A stretch of 18,643 bases of DNA. It comes from Lachnospiraceae bacterium UBA4348 (GTDB lineage: Bacteria; Bacillota; Clostridia; Lachnospirales; Lachnospiraceae). Location of the stretch: NCBI GenBank assembly GCA_002394165.1, contig DGTA01000114.1, positions 1-18,643 on the forward strand, written 5' to 3'. The notes beneath the pieces were generated by a model. That model was given only the letters and a program-made list of their open reading frames with translations. It was not told the origin of the DNA and made no database searches. The position numbers were made by a program, and so were the translations under genes. Shown piece after piece: positions 1 through 9,457 of the stretch. Within the stretch, counting starts at the first letter, position 1, and the number at the start of each line of letters is the position of its first letter.

Positions 1-1096
1 CGAAGCGGTTCGGCAGTCCGTTCTGTGTATGAAACCCGTGCCAGATGTAATTGAGCACGTTCATCGCAAAGCTCAGCAGCAGAAAACCTGCCAGGAAAAG
101 CTTTCCCAGCCTCTCCCTGAGCCTGATCCTTGTATCAAGCAGGTAGAGGATCACCAGGCCGGCCACCACGCTTCCGCAGTAGACATTCAGGCCCACCTGC
201 GAATCCGAGATGTTGATCGGGTGCTGATAGACGGCGTGGGACACCATCAGATCGATGAAATCCGTATAGAATTTGATCCTCGTCGGAAAACTGCTGCTGG
301 ACATGTTCTCCGCATAGCGCAGCGAAAGGTAGGCCGGCAGCAGCACCATGGAAGCCATCCCTCCGGCCATCAGGGAATGGCAGGCGAAGGTCACCAGCCG
401 TGACAGCGCTTTTTTCAGGTCCATTCCGGCCGTCTGCATAAGGCAGATGACAAAATACAGGACACTGAAAAAGCAGAGCATAAAGCCGATGTAATAGTTG
501 CACCAGAGTGCCCCGAAAAGAGCCAGGGTGTACATCACCGGACTTTTTCCCTTTACGATCTTCTCGATCCCCATCATGATCAGCGGCAGCAGGGCAACAC
601 TGTCGAGCCACATTAAGTTGAAGTAATAACCGGTCATGAAATTGCCCATGGCGAGCATGGATCCGAATACGATCGGCGAGAGGCCGGCCGAGGGATTGCG
701 CCTGTGCAGATACCAGGAAAAGATGCCACCGCACAGGCCGATCTTGAACAGGATCAGGAAATCCATGAAATCGCAGACGTGGCCCACAGGAACGAGCGCG
801 ATCAGGAAATTGAGCGGACTGGCCAGATAATATGCGTAGGTCGCCCAGAAATCAAAGCCGAAGCCTCCCGAGAAGGAATAGAACAGGCTCTGGTGATGGA
901 CAAGCTTCTCGTGAAAATCGGTGTAAAACGGCAGGTACTGATGGATTGAATCGATGATCAGCACCGTGCCGTCCCCGAAGGGCCACACCTCGATCACCAT
1001 ATAACTGATCAGCACGAAGAGGGCCGGTATGATCATGCCGGCGGCAAAATAAAACCACGATCCCCTGTTACGGGTAAATTTCAGAATCCGGTTCAT
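1..1096 (-). CDS. YfhO-family polytopic membrane protein (N-terminal 365 residues, runs off left edge)
   Basis: The open frame read from the ATG at 1094-1096 has no stop before the window edge, so only the N-terminal 365 residues are visible. The protein begins with a short basic segment and then a membrane helix at about 14-36. Further hydrophobic segments lie near 90-105, 112-130, 140-180, 188-220, 236-256, 305-320 and 333-350. Two stretches fit the YfhO family: DSIHQYLPFY at 49-58, in the first extracytoplasmic loop, and WHGFHTQNGLPNRF at 352-365. In known families YfhO proteins are GT-C-like membrane proteins, and the Bacillus and Listeria members are linked to glycosylation of lipoteichoic acid; this specific role is inferred here. 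The start is supported by an AGGAG site at 1101-1105 that overlaps the addA stop codon, suggesting translation coupled to addA. Family is fairly sure, substrate unknown. Confidence 0.85.
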   Translation of the reverse strand, partial: MNRILKFTRNRGSWFYFAAGMIIPALFVLISYMVIEVWPFGDGTVLIIDSIHQYLPFYTDFHEKLVHHQSLFYSFSGGFGFDFWATYAYYLASPLNFLIALVPVGHVCDFMDFLILFKIGLCGGIFSWYLHRRNPSAGLSPIVFGSMLAMGNFMTGYYFNLMWLDSVALLPLIMMGIEKIVKGKSPVMYTLALFGALWCNYYIGFMLCFFSVLYFVICLMQTAGMDLKKALSRLVTFACHSLMAGGMASMVLLPAYLSLRYAENMSSSSFPTRIKFYTDFIDLMVSHAVYQHPINISDSQVGLNVYCGSVVAGLVILYLLDTRIRLRERLGKLFLAGFLLLSFAMNVLNYIWHGFHTQNGLPNRF

Positions 1097-1103
1097 AGTT
1101 CTC

Positions 1104-4100
1104 CTACAAGTCTTTTTCCAGGTCCGCGTCGATCACCCTCTCAAGGGCAAACGAATAGAGCAGGCACGCGTCGGCCTTCTTTCCCGTCAGCCGTTCCAGA
1201 GCTTTTTTATAGAGTGCCATCTGCACACGGTAGAACCTGGCAAGGTATTGCTCATCCCCCATGGGGACTTTGTCTGTTTTGTAATCCAGCAGGGTGAAAC
1301 GATCGTCTTCCTCATACCAGGCATCGATGATGCCCTGTACCAGCACGGACTGACCGGCGGGCCAGGAAGGATCCACCTCGTCTGCCCCGACGGCGATCAC
1401 AAAGGGAGTCTCCCGGTGCAGCTGTCCGCGGCGGGCAGCCGCCCTCATCTGAGCGGCCAGATCCGTCTTCATAAAACCGCCGATACGCTCCGGGGAGATG
1501 TTCCCGATTTCATCCTCATGGATTTTACCACAATTCACCATGGTTTCCAACTGTCTTTCCACCGGCTCGTCCGACGTGAAATCGTACAGTTCCATCACTC
1601 TGTGGTAGAGTGTTCCGAGGGCGGCGCCGCCCGCCCCGCCTTCTCTTTGGGGCCTTGGAACGCCGACCATCAGCGACGGATCGTCCAGCGCTTCTTTATA
1701 AAGCTCCAAGAACTGTTCGTCCTCCATCTGCGCGTCCATGTCCGCATGCTTAAGATCGGACACCGAGACCTTGAGCGGTATGAACAGCTCTTCCTCCCCG
1801 GCGGAGCGCAGATCGATCTGCTCAAGCCTCTCTCTCATCGGCTCATCATAGACCTGCCCCGGGACAGTGGCGAAATCCTCCTCGGTAAGCCTCTCTTTTT
1901 CATCGCCTCTCTCCCCCGCCGCCTCCGGACTCACCTGGCGGATGGTGATCAGCGCTTCTTCTCCCGCCTCCATGCGCCTTATGATCACCGGAAGGATCAG
2001 GTCCAGGAAGCAGCCTGTCATCATCAGGTCGATCCGGCTCATCCTCCCGGCACCGGCCTCAAGCAGCGCCTCATATCTTTCAAGGTTTGCCTCGAGGGAA
2101 GTGATCTGCCCGCACAGGATGAGCTTTTCCCTGGCACGGGTCATGGCCACATAGAGGATGCGAAGCTCCTCTCCCATGTCCTCCAGGCGGATACGCTGCG
2201 AGATGAAGGATCGCATCAGCGACCGGACCCGTATCCTCCTCTCGGGATCGATCAGGTCACAGGCGGCCCCCAGGTCCGGATGCAGGACCAGTCTGTCCTG
2301 GCTGTCCCTCCGGTTGAAGCGGCGTCCGAGGCCGGAGACGATCACGACCGGAAACTCCAGTCCCTTGCTTTTGTGGATGCTCATGATCCTCACGGTATCC
2401 TCACCGGATTCGAGGGTTCCCGCCTCGGCATAATCCACCTCATACCGCTGCAGTTTTTCGATATAGCGGACGAAATTGAAAAGGCCCCGGTAGCTGCTCT
2501 GCTCGTAGTTCTCCGCCAGCAGGGCGAGCATCTCCAGATTGGCGGTCCTGGCCGCTCCGGCGCTCATCGCGGCTGCGCAGTCCAGGTATCCGGTCCGGTC
2601 CAGGATCCTCCGGATCAGCTCATGGATGGGCGTAAACGGCACCATGCGCCGAAGCTCACCGATCATCTTCAGGAAAGAAGTTATCTTTTCGCCGAGCGGA
2701 GCCGGCAGCTGCGCACTGACAAGGGCGGTGTACAGGTCTCCCTCCGGGCAGCTGATCCTCACCTGCGCCAGCTCCTCGTCCGTAAACCCTCCCATCGGGG
2801 AGACGAGCACGCAGTACAGGGGGAAATCCTGATGGGGATTGTCGAGCACGCTCAGCATGGAGAGCGCCGCGCGCACCTCGGGCGCCGAGAAATATCCGGT
2901 GCCGGTCTCGATCCTGGCCGGAATGCCCCGGTCGGTCAGAGCCCTGACAAACACATCTCCCCGGCCCGAGACCGAGCGCATCAGTATCACGATATCCCTG
3001 TACGCGGCCGGCCGGTACTCTCCCAGCTCTTTATCCCACACCGGGAGGCGGCCTGCTGTTTTTTCGATCTTGTCCGCCACAGCGGCAGCCTCCGCCTCGG
3101 CAGCGGACATATCCTCCCCGATCAGGCTGCTGCCGTTTTCATCCTTTGTCTCGATCAGGATCAGCTCCGGCTCGTATTCCTCTTCGCTGACCCCCTCCGG
3201 ATAGGACGCCCCGCACCGCAGGGCGGCGTTTTCGTCGTAATCGACGCCGCCCGCGTCCCTGAACATGATCTTTTCAAAGACGGCGTTCACCAGGTCAAGC
3301 ACCTGGCGGCGGCTGCGGAAATTCTTTGTCAGGTCGATGACCCGCTCCGGCCCTTCATCCTTCGTAAACCGTGCGTACTTCTCCATAAAAAGCTGCGGTC
3401 TGGCCTGACGGAAGCGGTAGATGCTCTGTTTGACATCGCCCACCATAAAGCGGTCGCGTCCCACGTCGCCATCCTTTGAGATCGCTTTCAGGATCATCTC
3501 CTGGACGAAGTTGCTGTCCTGGTACTCGTCGACCATCACCTCGCTGAAAAGGCGGCGGTACTCCATGGCCGTCTCGGTCGGCTCCGGCTCCTCTTCGCTC
3601 CTGACCAGGATCTGAAGCGCAAAGTGCTCGATATCAGAGAAATCCACGATCCCGCGGCTTCGTTTCTCCCGGCTGAAGGCTTCTTCAAACCGGTCGGTGA
3701 GCCTGGTCAGCGCCTTGATCATATCCTCGCTTTTGCGGCACACTTCAAGCGCCTCGGACGGTTCCCAGGCGAAATAATTCTCATACAGGGAGTTGATGCT
3801 CTTTTTGACCAGTTCCCGCACCGCCTTCACCCGGGCGAGTTTGGCCGGATCGACGCTCTCTTTTCTCTTTCCTCCCGGTGACCGCTTCCATGCGGGCCCG
3901 CCGCGCAGAGCGGCCGCGTAGTCCTTGTAGGTCCGGCAGGCCGAAAGATCGTCGAGCAGGCGCAGGTCATCCGTCAGGACACCGATGTAGACCTCAGGGC
4001 CGTCCGGCTCGGCGCAGATCCTGAGGGCGTTTTCCACCCTCTTTCTCATGTCGGCCGTGATCATTCCCGCGTCCTCTAACAGCTCCTTCATCCAGGAGCT

Positions 4101-4724
4101 CGCCCACAACTCCTCCTCATCCGCGAAGATCCCGTCTTTGAGGCATTTGCCGCGCCAGCTGGCGGGATACGGGTGCGCCATCGAGAACTCATAGAAGCGC
4201 TCGATCATCTCGATGATCCCCGCATCCGTCTTTCCGGACGCAAAGATCCGGGTAAAACGGATCACATCCGGATCGGCCTCCTGATAGGCCTGCTCCATCA
4301 CTTCGTCAAGTATGTCCTGGCGGAGCAGCCGGATCTCGCCCTCGTCCGCCACACGGAAAGCGGGGTCGAGGTCGATCTCATGGAAATGGTTTCTGACCAC
4401 GTCCATGCAGAAGCTGTCGATGGTCGTGATCTTCGCATGCGAAGCCAGGGCCTCCTGCCGCTGCAGGCGGTGGTTTCCCGGATCTTCTTTAAGCGCCTTT
4501 TCAAGCGCGCTGCGGATCCTCTCCTTCATCTCACCGGCTGCCGCCCTGGTGAAGGTGACCACCAGCAGGCGGTCGATATCCACTGCCTGTTCCGGGTCAG
4601 TGACCATGCGCACGATCCGCTCAACCAGAACAGCGGTCTTACCCGATCCTGCCGCTGCGGAGACGAGAAGATCACAGTTCCTGGTCCCGATTACTTTATT
4701 CTGCTGCTCTGTCCAGGCTGTCAT
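1104..4724 (-). CDS. addA: ATP-dependent helicase/nuclease AddA
   Basis: This 1206-residue protein is the helicase-nuclease subunit of AddAB, the Firmicute counterpart of RecBCD, which unwinds and resects double-strand DNA ends for recombination. Visible motifs: Q-motif-like TEQQ at 5-8, Walker A AAAGSGKT at 23-30, TFTRAAAGEMKERI near 57-70, Walker B VDEYQDSN near 398-405, and GDVKQSIYRFRQARP near 429-443. Later come HKSKGLEFPVV and ILYVAMTRAREKL, the C-terminal motifs of UvrD-type helicases. The C-terminal RecB-type nuclease domain has GTLYHRVME, QGIIDAW and the catalytic LLDYKTDK near 1145-1152. Length and domain order are normal for the family. The ATG at 4722-4724 lies inside addB, whose stop is 26 bp further on, so the two genes overlap by 29 bp. 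The ribosome binding site is weak, which fits translational coupling. Confidence 0.97.
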   Translation of the reverse strand: MTAWTEQQNKVIGTRNCDLLVSAAAGSGKTAVLVERIVRMVTDPEQAVDIDRLLVVTFTRAAAGEMKERIRSALEKALKEDPGNHRLQRQEALASHAKITTIDSFCMDVVRNHFHEIDLDPAFRVADEGEIRLLRQDILDEVMEQAYQEADPDVIRFTRIFASGKTDAGIIEMIERFYEFSMAHPYPASWRGKCLKDGIFADEEELWASSWMKELLEDAGMITADMRKRVENALRICAEPDGPEVYIGVLTDDLRLLDDLSACRTYKDYAAALRGGPAWKRSPGGKRKESVDPAKLARVKAVRELVKKSINSLYENYFAWEPSEALEVCRKSEDMIKALTRLTDRFEEAFSREKRSRGIVDFSDIEHFALQILVRSEEEPEPTETAMEYRRLFSEVMVDEYQDSNFVQEMILKAISKDGDVGRDRFMVGDVKQSIYRFRQARPQLFMEKYARFTKDEGPERVIDLTKNFRSRRQVLDLVNAVFEKIMFRDAGGVDYDENAALRCGASYPEGVSEEEYEPELILIETKDENGSSLIGEDMSAAEAEAAAVADKIEKTAGRLPVWDKELGEYRPAAYRDIVILMRSVSGRGDVFVRALTDRGIPARIETGTGYFSAPEVRAALSMLSVLDNPHQDFPLYCVLVSPMGGFTDEELAQVRISCPEGDLYTALVSAQLPAPLGEKITSFLKMIGELRRMVPFTPIHELIRRILDRTGYLDCAAAMSAGAARTANLEMLALLAENYEQSSYRGLFNFVRYIEKLQRYEVDYAEAGTLESGEDTVRIMSIHKSKGLEFPVVIVSGLGRRFNRRDSQDRLVLHPDLGAACDLIDPERRIRVRSLMRSFISQRIRLEDMGEELRILYVAMTRAREKLILCGQITSLEANLERYEALLEAGAGRMSRIDLMMTGCFLDLILPVIIRRMEAGEEALITIRQVSPEAAGERGDEKERLTEEDFATVPGQVYDEPMRERLEQIDLRSAGEEELFIPLKVSVSDLKHADMDAQMEDEQFLELYKEALDDPSLMVGVPRPQREGGAGGAALGTLYHRVMELYDFTSDEPVERQLETMVNCGKIHEDEIGNISPERIGGFMKTDLAAQMRAAARRGQLHRETPFVIAVGADEVDPSWPAGQSVLVQGIIDAWYEEDDRFTLLDYKTDKVPMGDEQYLARFYRVQMALYKKALERLTGKKADACLLYSFALERVIDADLEKDL

Positions 4725-7700
4725 CTTTCTTCACCCCCGTTTCTGTGAATATTCTTGTCCAGAATTCCTGCTTTGACATGGACGGCAGCTGCCGCATCGC
4801 ACTGTCCGGAAGCTTCGGATCAAATCCGCAGTATCCGGAAAACGGACAGTATTCGCAGGCTGCCCTCGCCCCATTCCGGCAGGGCTTTTTATCTACATTT
4901 CCTTCCAGGATCCCGTCCGCCAGGTCCAGGATCCTGCCTCTCACAAACCCAAGCAGACGGTCCATCGCCTCGGGCGGGGCACACTTTGATGCGGCGCTCA
5001 GGCTTCCGTCTTTTTTGCGTCCGGCCGGGATGACGCTGGAATTTCCGTTCATCATCCGGTCAAGGGCATTGATCACTGTTTCGGACTCTACGAACAGCCC
5101 GTCGGGTCGAAGCTCCCGAAGCAGCTTTCCGTCGATCTCCTCATCCGCCTCACCGCTTCCGGCATCCACCACCGGATCCTGGATATAGGCATAGAACATG
5201 GCCCCGGGCAGCACTTCCCTGCCGGGAGAGCGTCGTTTTTCCATCTGTATGGCGGCGTCCATATAGACCGCCAGCTGGAGCTTGAGTCCGAAGAAGAGCT
5301 CCCCAAAGTCCAGTCCCGTTGAACCGGATTTGTAATCGACCACCTTTACATAGCGTTTTCCTTCGTTCTCCCAGATATCAACGCGGTCGATCCGCCCGTT
5401 CAGGGACACTTTTATTTTTCCCCGTTCTATTGAGGCTTTGAATCGGCGCTCGAAAAGAGCCGGCTCGAACTCTCCTGCCTTCACCTGCTCGACCAGCGCC
5501 CACACGGTGCGCCTGGCGATGCGCCGGATCCGGTCAGACAGCTGCTCATTCCTTGCGCTTTCTCGGAAGATCCCGCGCCGGCACTGTTCAATGGCCTGAT
5601 CCACGCATGTATCCAGGATCTCCTCCTGCTTTGCTCGGTCCGCCTCCCGCCACGGGATGCCGTTTTCCTCCAGTCTGGCGGAAAAAAGCTGCAGCGCCTG
5701 GTGAAAGACACTTCCCATATCCGCCGCTGTCACTTCTCTCACTTCGCGCTCGCGAAGGCGCAGCCCGTAATCCAGGAAATGCCTGGAAGCGCACTCCGCG
5801 TAGGATTCGAGCCTTGTCACGCTTCCCTCGAGTTCTTCCCCGTAAAGGGCTTTTGCCAGCCCCGGACTGATGGTCCCATGGCCCGCTCTTTTGCAGGCGG
5901 CTCTCACCAGGGTATCCGCCTCGCGTTCCCAGCCGTCTTTTCTCAGCCCTGCGAGCAGTTCCAGGGCTTCCCCGCGCCTGTCCTCATCGCGCAGCAGCCC
6001 GGCCAGGTAGTCCTGGGCCGTCTGCCACGAGACGATCTCCTCAAGATCCCTTCCGGGCTCCGGCTCGGTAAGATCCGGCGCTTCCGGGAACATTTCCCGG
6101 ATCAGCCCGATCATGTAGGAGGGCCTTAATACCTTTCCGTCTCCGGTGCTTGTACTGCGGAAGACGTGAAGTGCCCGCGACGGCTTGGTCAGACAAAGGT
6201 AAAGATAAAATCGCTGTATATAGCTGTTCTCCCTCTCCCCCGGCGCCAGCTCGATCCCGGCGCTGGTCAGGTACAGCCTGTCCAGCTCGGACATGATCCC
6301 GCCGCCGGAATCGGAGACCGGCACCCATCCGTCGTTCATGCCCAGGAAGATCAGCACCTTTACATGCTCCAGGCGGCTCCTCTGCAGGTCGCCCACCTGC
6401 ACCCGGCTTCGGCTGGGCGGAATGATGCCCACCCTGGCCTCGGTAAACCCGGCATCCATGATCTGGATGAACTCGCTCTGTTTTACGTTCTCTTCTTCGA
6501 GCAGCAGCTTGGCCTCCGCCAGAAGCTTCATGACCGTCTCGTAGATCTGCAGGTATTCCTGCGCCCGGTCCGGGAAGCCTTCACTCCTAAGCCGCTCTGC
6601 CTCCTCTTCCAGCTGCTGCTGTACCTCAAACGCTGTGAGCAGGTTCTCCAGGGCTTTCGCATAATCACTCACTTTTGCACGCGGAGCCTGGAACAGCTCC
6701 AGGAACGGAGAGAGTTTTTCCATGATCATGCTTCTGGTCTGCTCCAGGCCGGCGGCGCTTTCATCGTCCGTGCCGTCCGGGAACGAAGTCCACTCCCTCA
6801 TCCAGGCCGCCTTTGAGCTGATCCCCATCGCCAGCACATAGTTCTCCGCCAGGTCGATCCGCTCATCCTCGATTCCCGTAAAGCCGGTCCTCAGGAAACG
6901 GAATGTGCTCTCATAGGAAAAGTGCGCCGCTGCCATCTCCATCGCTCCGCGCACGAACTCCAGGCACGGATTGAACATCAGGTCCAGCTTCCGGTCAATG
7001 AAGACCGGGATGTGATACATGGAAAAATAACGCCGGATCTGGTTCTGGTAGGAGGGCATGTCCCCCACGATCAGCGCGATATCATCATAATCATACTTTT
7101 CTTCATCGACAAGTTTCCGCACCAGCACGGCGGCCCGGGCCGCTTCCCTTGCCGGGAAGGCTGCCCTGTGAAGGACGATCTGCTGCTGCCCTGTTTCACC
7201 GTCCTGACCGGCCGGATCAAAGGCGGCCTCCCCGGGACGGAACAGGTTCTTCTCCAGATGGCCCAGCTCGCTGCCGGGTTCAAACCGCCTGCCCTCACTT
7301 TCCATGACCACTGGGTCAAGGATCTCCACACCCTCCTGCGCTGCGATCCTCATCAGAGAAGCGATGGTTTTTTTGCTCAGGGCGAACAGCTCGTGCTCGG
7401 CCGCCGGGCGAAGAGGATCCTCCCCGGCACCGATCGTCACGGTGATGAACACATCGCTGCAAACCTTCATCAGCGCGCGCAGCACGTTCATCTGGATAGG
7501 GGTGAACCCGGTAAAACCGTCCATCACGATCGTGGACTTTTTCAGCAGGTCACTTCCCGGCGCACAGTACGCCAGTTTTTCCAGGAGCCCCTCTCCGGTA
7601 AACAGATTGTCCGACAGATACTCCCCGAACGCCTCCTGCAGGATCTTCAGATCCTTCAGCTTAAACTGCAGCGCGGGCCTGGAAGCGGTCAGACCGATCA

Positions 7701-8124
7701 TCTCCTCCAGGCGGTCCCCGTCGATCCGGTACTGCGCAAACTCCGAGAGCGCACTCTTAACCTCCGCCACATATCCGCTCCGGTCCAGCTTCCTTCCCAG
7801 GATGCCCAGCTCATCCTTCCTCTCGATCGCGATCCGCCTCAGGATCAGCGACTTGCCCGTCTCCGTAAGGATCCTGGCATTCTCCTGCCCGGCCTCCTCC
7901 AGGATCCGGTGCGCCAGCCGGTTAAAACTGAGCACATCGATATTCAGGATGCCCTTATTCTCCTGCTCCATCACCAGATCTAGCTGGGTGCGCATCGTAA
8001 ACTGCTCCGGCACCAGGAAGATATAATTCCTGTCCGGATGCATCCGCGACAATTTCGAAATAAAAGCCCTGGCGTACGTGCTCTTGCCCGAGCCCGAGCC
8101 GCCCAGAAACAACTGAAGACCCAT
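4696..8124 (-). CDS. addB: ATP-dependent helicase/nuclease AddB
   Basis: This 1142-residue protein is the partner subunit of AddA. It starts with a nucleotide-binding loop, GGSGSGKST, at residues 8-16, and carries the C-terminal RecB-type nuclease domain with VVDYKSGS. The iron-sulfur cluster cysteines expected of AddB are present: one in the YAECASRHF segment and three in CEYCPFSGYC near 1090-1099. In characterised AddB these four cysteines hold a 4Fe-4S cluster that stabilises the nuclease domain. The ATG at 8122-8124 follows an AAAGGAG site at 8131-8137 (minus strand). The leader contains a perfect 12-bp palindrome, TTAACGCGTTAA (8136-8147), and then two hairpins (8154-8211). I see no convincing promoter between those hairpins and the start. 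addB is the first gene of a cluster continuing into addA and the yfhO-like gene. Confidence 0.97.
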   Translation of the reverse strand: MGLQLFLGGSGSGKSTYARAFISKLSRMHPDRNYIFLVPEQFTMRTQLDLVMEQENKGILNIDVLSFNRLAHRILEEAGQENARILTETGKSLILRRIAIERKDELGILGRKLDRSGYVAEVKSALSEFAQYRIDGDRLEEMIGLTASRPALQFKLKDLKILQEAFGEYLSDNLFTGEGLLEKLAYCAPGSDLLKKSTIVMDGFTGFTPIQMNVLRALMKVCSDVFITVTIGAGEDPLRPAAEHELFALSKKTIASLMRIAAQEGVEILDPVVMESEGRRFEPGSELGHLEKNLFRPGEAAFDPAGQDGETGQQQIVLHRAAFPAREAARAAVLVRKLVDEEKYDYDDIALIVGDMPSYQNQIRRYFSMYHIPVFIDRKLDLMFNPCLEFVRGAMEMAAAHFSYESTFRFLRTGFTGIEDERIDLAENYVLAMGISSKAAWMREWTSFPDGTDDESAAGLEQTRSMIMEKLSPFLELFQAPRAKVSDYAKALENLLTAFEVQQQLEEEAERLRSEGFPDRAQEYLQIYETVMKLLAEAKLLLEEENVKQSEFIQIMDAGFTEARVGIIPPSRSRVQVGDLQRSRLEHVKVLIFLGMNDGWVPVSDSGGGIMSELDRLYLTSAGIELAPGERENSYIQRFYLYLCLTKPSRALHVFRSTSTGDGKVLRPSYMIGLIREMFPEAPDLTEPEPGRDLEEIVSWQTAQDYLAGLLRDEDRRGEALELLAGLRKDGWEREADTLVRAACKRAGHGTISPGLAKALYGEELEGSVTRLESYAECASRHFLDYGLRLREREVREVTAADMGSVFHQALQLFSARLEENGIPWREADRAKQEEILDTCVDQAIEQCRRGIFRESARNEQLSDRIRRIARRTVWALVEQVKAGEFEPALFERRFKASIERGKIKVSLNGRIDRVDIWENEGKRYVKVVDYKSGSTGLDFGELFFGLKLQLAVYMDAAIQMEKRRSPGREVLPGAMFYAYIQDPVVDAGSGEADEEIDGKLLRELRPDGLFVESETVINALDRMMNGNSSVIPAGRKKDGSLSAASKCAPPEAMDRLLGFVRGRILDLADGILEGNVDKKPCRNGARAACEYCPFSGYCGFDPKLPDSAMRQLPSMSKQEFWTRIFTETGVKKDDSLDRAAE

Positions 8125-8153
8125 ACAAATCTCCTTTAACGCGTTAATTTACG

Positions 8154-8211
8154 AAAAGGGTCTGACCCTTTTTTGTACGTTGAAGTGCGAAAAGGGTCAG
8201 ACCCCTTTTTT
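8154..8211. repeat. Pair of GGGTC(A/T)GACCC palindromes with poly-T flanks
   Basis: Two palindromes lie 36 bp apart. The first, 8154-8174, reads AAAAGGGTC, a central T, GACCC and six T. The second, 8190-8211, reads AAAAGGGTC, a central A, GACCCC and six T. Each has A-runs on one side and T-runs on the other, so each could form an intrinsic terminator hairpin on either strand. The pair is itself roughly an inverted repeat about its centre, the layout of a REPIN (two REP palindromes facing each other). It sits between the terminator of the YARHG gene and the addB ribosome binding site. Seen: the palindromes. Inferred: that they act as terminators or attenuators, or are REP-like elements. Confidence 0.75.
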
Positions 8212-8220
8212 AACGATCAC

Positions 8221-8254
8221 TTTTAAAAAAGCCGGCACGTATGCGGCGCCGGCT
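8221..8254 (-). terminator. Intrinsic terminator of the YARHG-repeat gene
   Basis: On the minus strand, the stem AGCCGGC (8248-8254) and GCCGGCT (8230-8236) encloses an 11-nt loop and is followed at once by TTTTTTAAAA. It lies about 50 bp past the stop codon of the upstream gene, in the position and orientation expected for rho-independent termination. Confidence 0.85.
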
Positions 8255-8302
8255 GTGAGTTATTTTCTGTTTGCTGCTTTCACCGCTGCTTTTTGACTGC
8301 CC

Positions 8303-9457
8303 TCAGTACAGCTGGTATCCGTTGGGATTGAGGCTGTATTCCTGCATTTTCAGCAGTTCGATGTTCGCGCTCTCCCATTCGTTGAACACGCTGCCGGAAA
8401 ATGAGGCTGCCGGGATGGTGCCGTAATACCAGGATTTGGAGCCGAAGTAATCGCGCAGCTCCTGGGAGCGGAAGATGTAGCCCCTCCTGGCGTAGATCTC
8501 ATTGCGGGCGTAGCACAGCATCTGCAGGGAAAGTGAGGATATCTCTTCAGCGGAAAGATAGCGGGTATTGCTGTCGCGGAAGATATATTCGTCATCAGAG
8601 ACGGCTTCCCTCGATTCCTGCGAAGGAGCGCGGTAAGACCCGATCTCACTGAAGCTGTATCCGGGCTGGTCGAGAGCATAGCCGCCGTCGGCGCGGGAGT
8701 ACTCCGCCTCCTCGAGCAGCGCGGCGTTGCTGTATTCGATCTCATTGAGAACATCTTCAGAAAACTGCTCAGGCGGAACGAAACCGTAGTACCAGTTTTT
8801 CTGGTCAAAATAGTTCTGCAGCTCGGATGAGTAAAAGAGTCTTCCGTGCCGGGCGTAGATCTCATTGCGGGCGTAGCACAGCTCCTGCAGGGACAGCATC
8901 GCCGCCTCATCCTGCGTAAGATAGCGCTCATCGCTGTCGTAGAAGATATAGCTGTCCGGATCCACATCGTATACGCTGTAGTCAGACTGCTGCGAAGCGA
9001 TGTAATCGTAGATCTCCGAGTAGTCGTAACTGCCGTCGGGCTCAAAAGGTCCCAGCGCATGCTCCCGGCTCATCAAAAGCTGCACGTTGGCCCGTTCGTA
9101 ATCATTGAGCATGTCGTCCGTAAAGGTACCGGGCTCGTATACCGGAGAATACCAGTACTGCTGATCAAAAAAAGCCTGAAGCTCGTCTGAGAAAAAGGTG
9201 GCGCCGTAGCGCGCATAGATCTCATATCTCGCAAAGCAAAGCACCTTCGAGGACATATCGGCAATGGACTCCTCACTCAGGTAGGTAATGCCGCTGTCCT
9301 GGAGGATGTACCCGTACGCGGTATCCGCCAGCGCCGTCCGGGAATACAGGCCGGTCAAAAAAAGAGAGGCTGCCAGTGCGAACAAAAGAAAGGCCCGGCG
9401 CCAGAAAAGCCGCCCGATAACCGCAGGCCGATCGTTTTCCCTGTCAGGATATCCCAT
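8303..9457 (-). CDS. Secreted or membrane-anchored protein with three YARHG repeats
   Basis: This 384-residue protein has a basic N-terminus and a hydrophobic segment at about 21-38 (RRAFLLFALAASLFLTG) followed by SRTALA, so it is exported or anchored by an uncleaved helix. The rest consists of three repeats with a period of about 120 residues. Each starts with a YI..DS..(R/T)YL motif (near 50, 170 and 291). Each continues with the YARHG domain signature: CFARYEIYARYG at 74-85, CYARNEIYARHG at 194-205 and CYARNEIYARRG at 315-326. Each then has (F/Y)F..(Q/K)..WY and an N...L(L) tail. YARHG domains are extracellular modules of uncertain function in Firmicutes. Tyr and acidic residues dominate the linkers. 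The ATG is supported by AGGAGG 8 nt upstream. A possible extended -10 (TGCTAAAAT, 9496-9504) has no good -35. The gene has its own terminator, so it appears to be a single-gene transcript. Confidence 0.88.
   Translation of the reverse strand: MGYPDRENDRPAVIGRLFWRRAFLLFALAASLFLTGLYSRTALADTAYGYILQDSGITYLSEESIADMSSKVLCFARYEIYARYGATFFSDELQAFFDQQYWYSPVYEPGTFTDDMLNDYERANVQLLMSREHALGPFEPDGSYDYSEIYDYIASQQSDYSVYDVDPDSYIFYDSDERYLTQDEAAMLSLQELCYARNEIYARHGRLFYSSELQNYFDQKNWYYGFVPPEQFSEDVLNEIEYSNAALLEEAEYSRADGGYALDQPGYSFSEIGSYRAPSQESREAVSDDEYIFRDSNTRYLSAEEISSLSLQMLCYARNEIYARRGYIFRSQELRDYFGSKSWYYGTIPAASFSGSVFNEWESANIELLKMQEYSLNPNGYQLY

Noticed and set aside
1248..3479. 743-codon open frame on the plus strand
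   Set aside because: It lies entirely opposite addA, has no ribosome binding site and no recognisable domain; it is a product of GC-rich codon usage on the other strand.
6922..7983. 353-codon open frame opposite addB
   Set aside because: Its composition (rich in Arg, His, Gln, Pro) is typical of antisense frames; addB is certain in this region.
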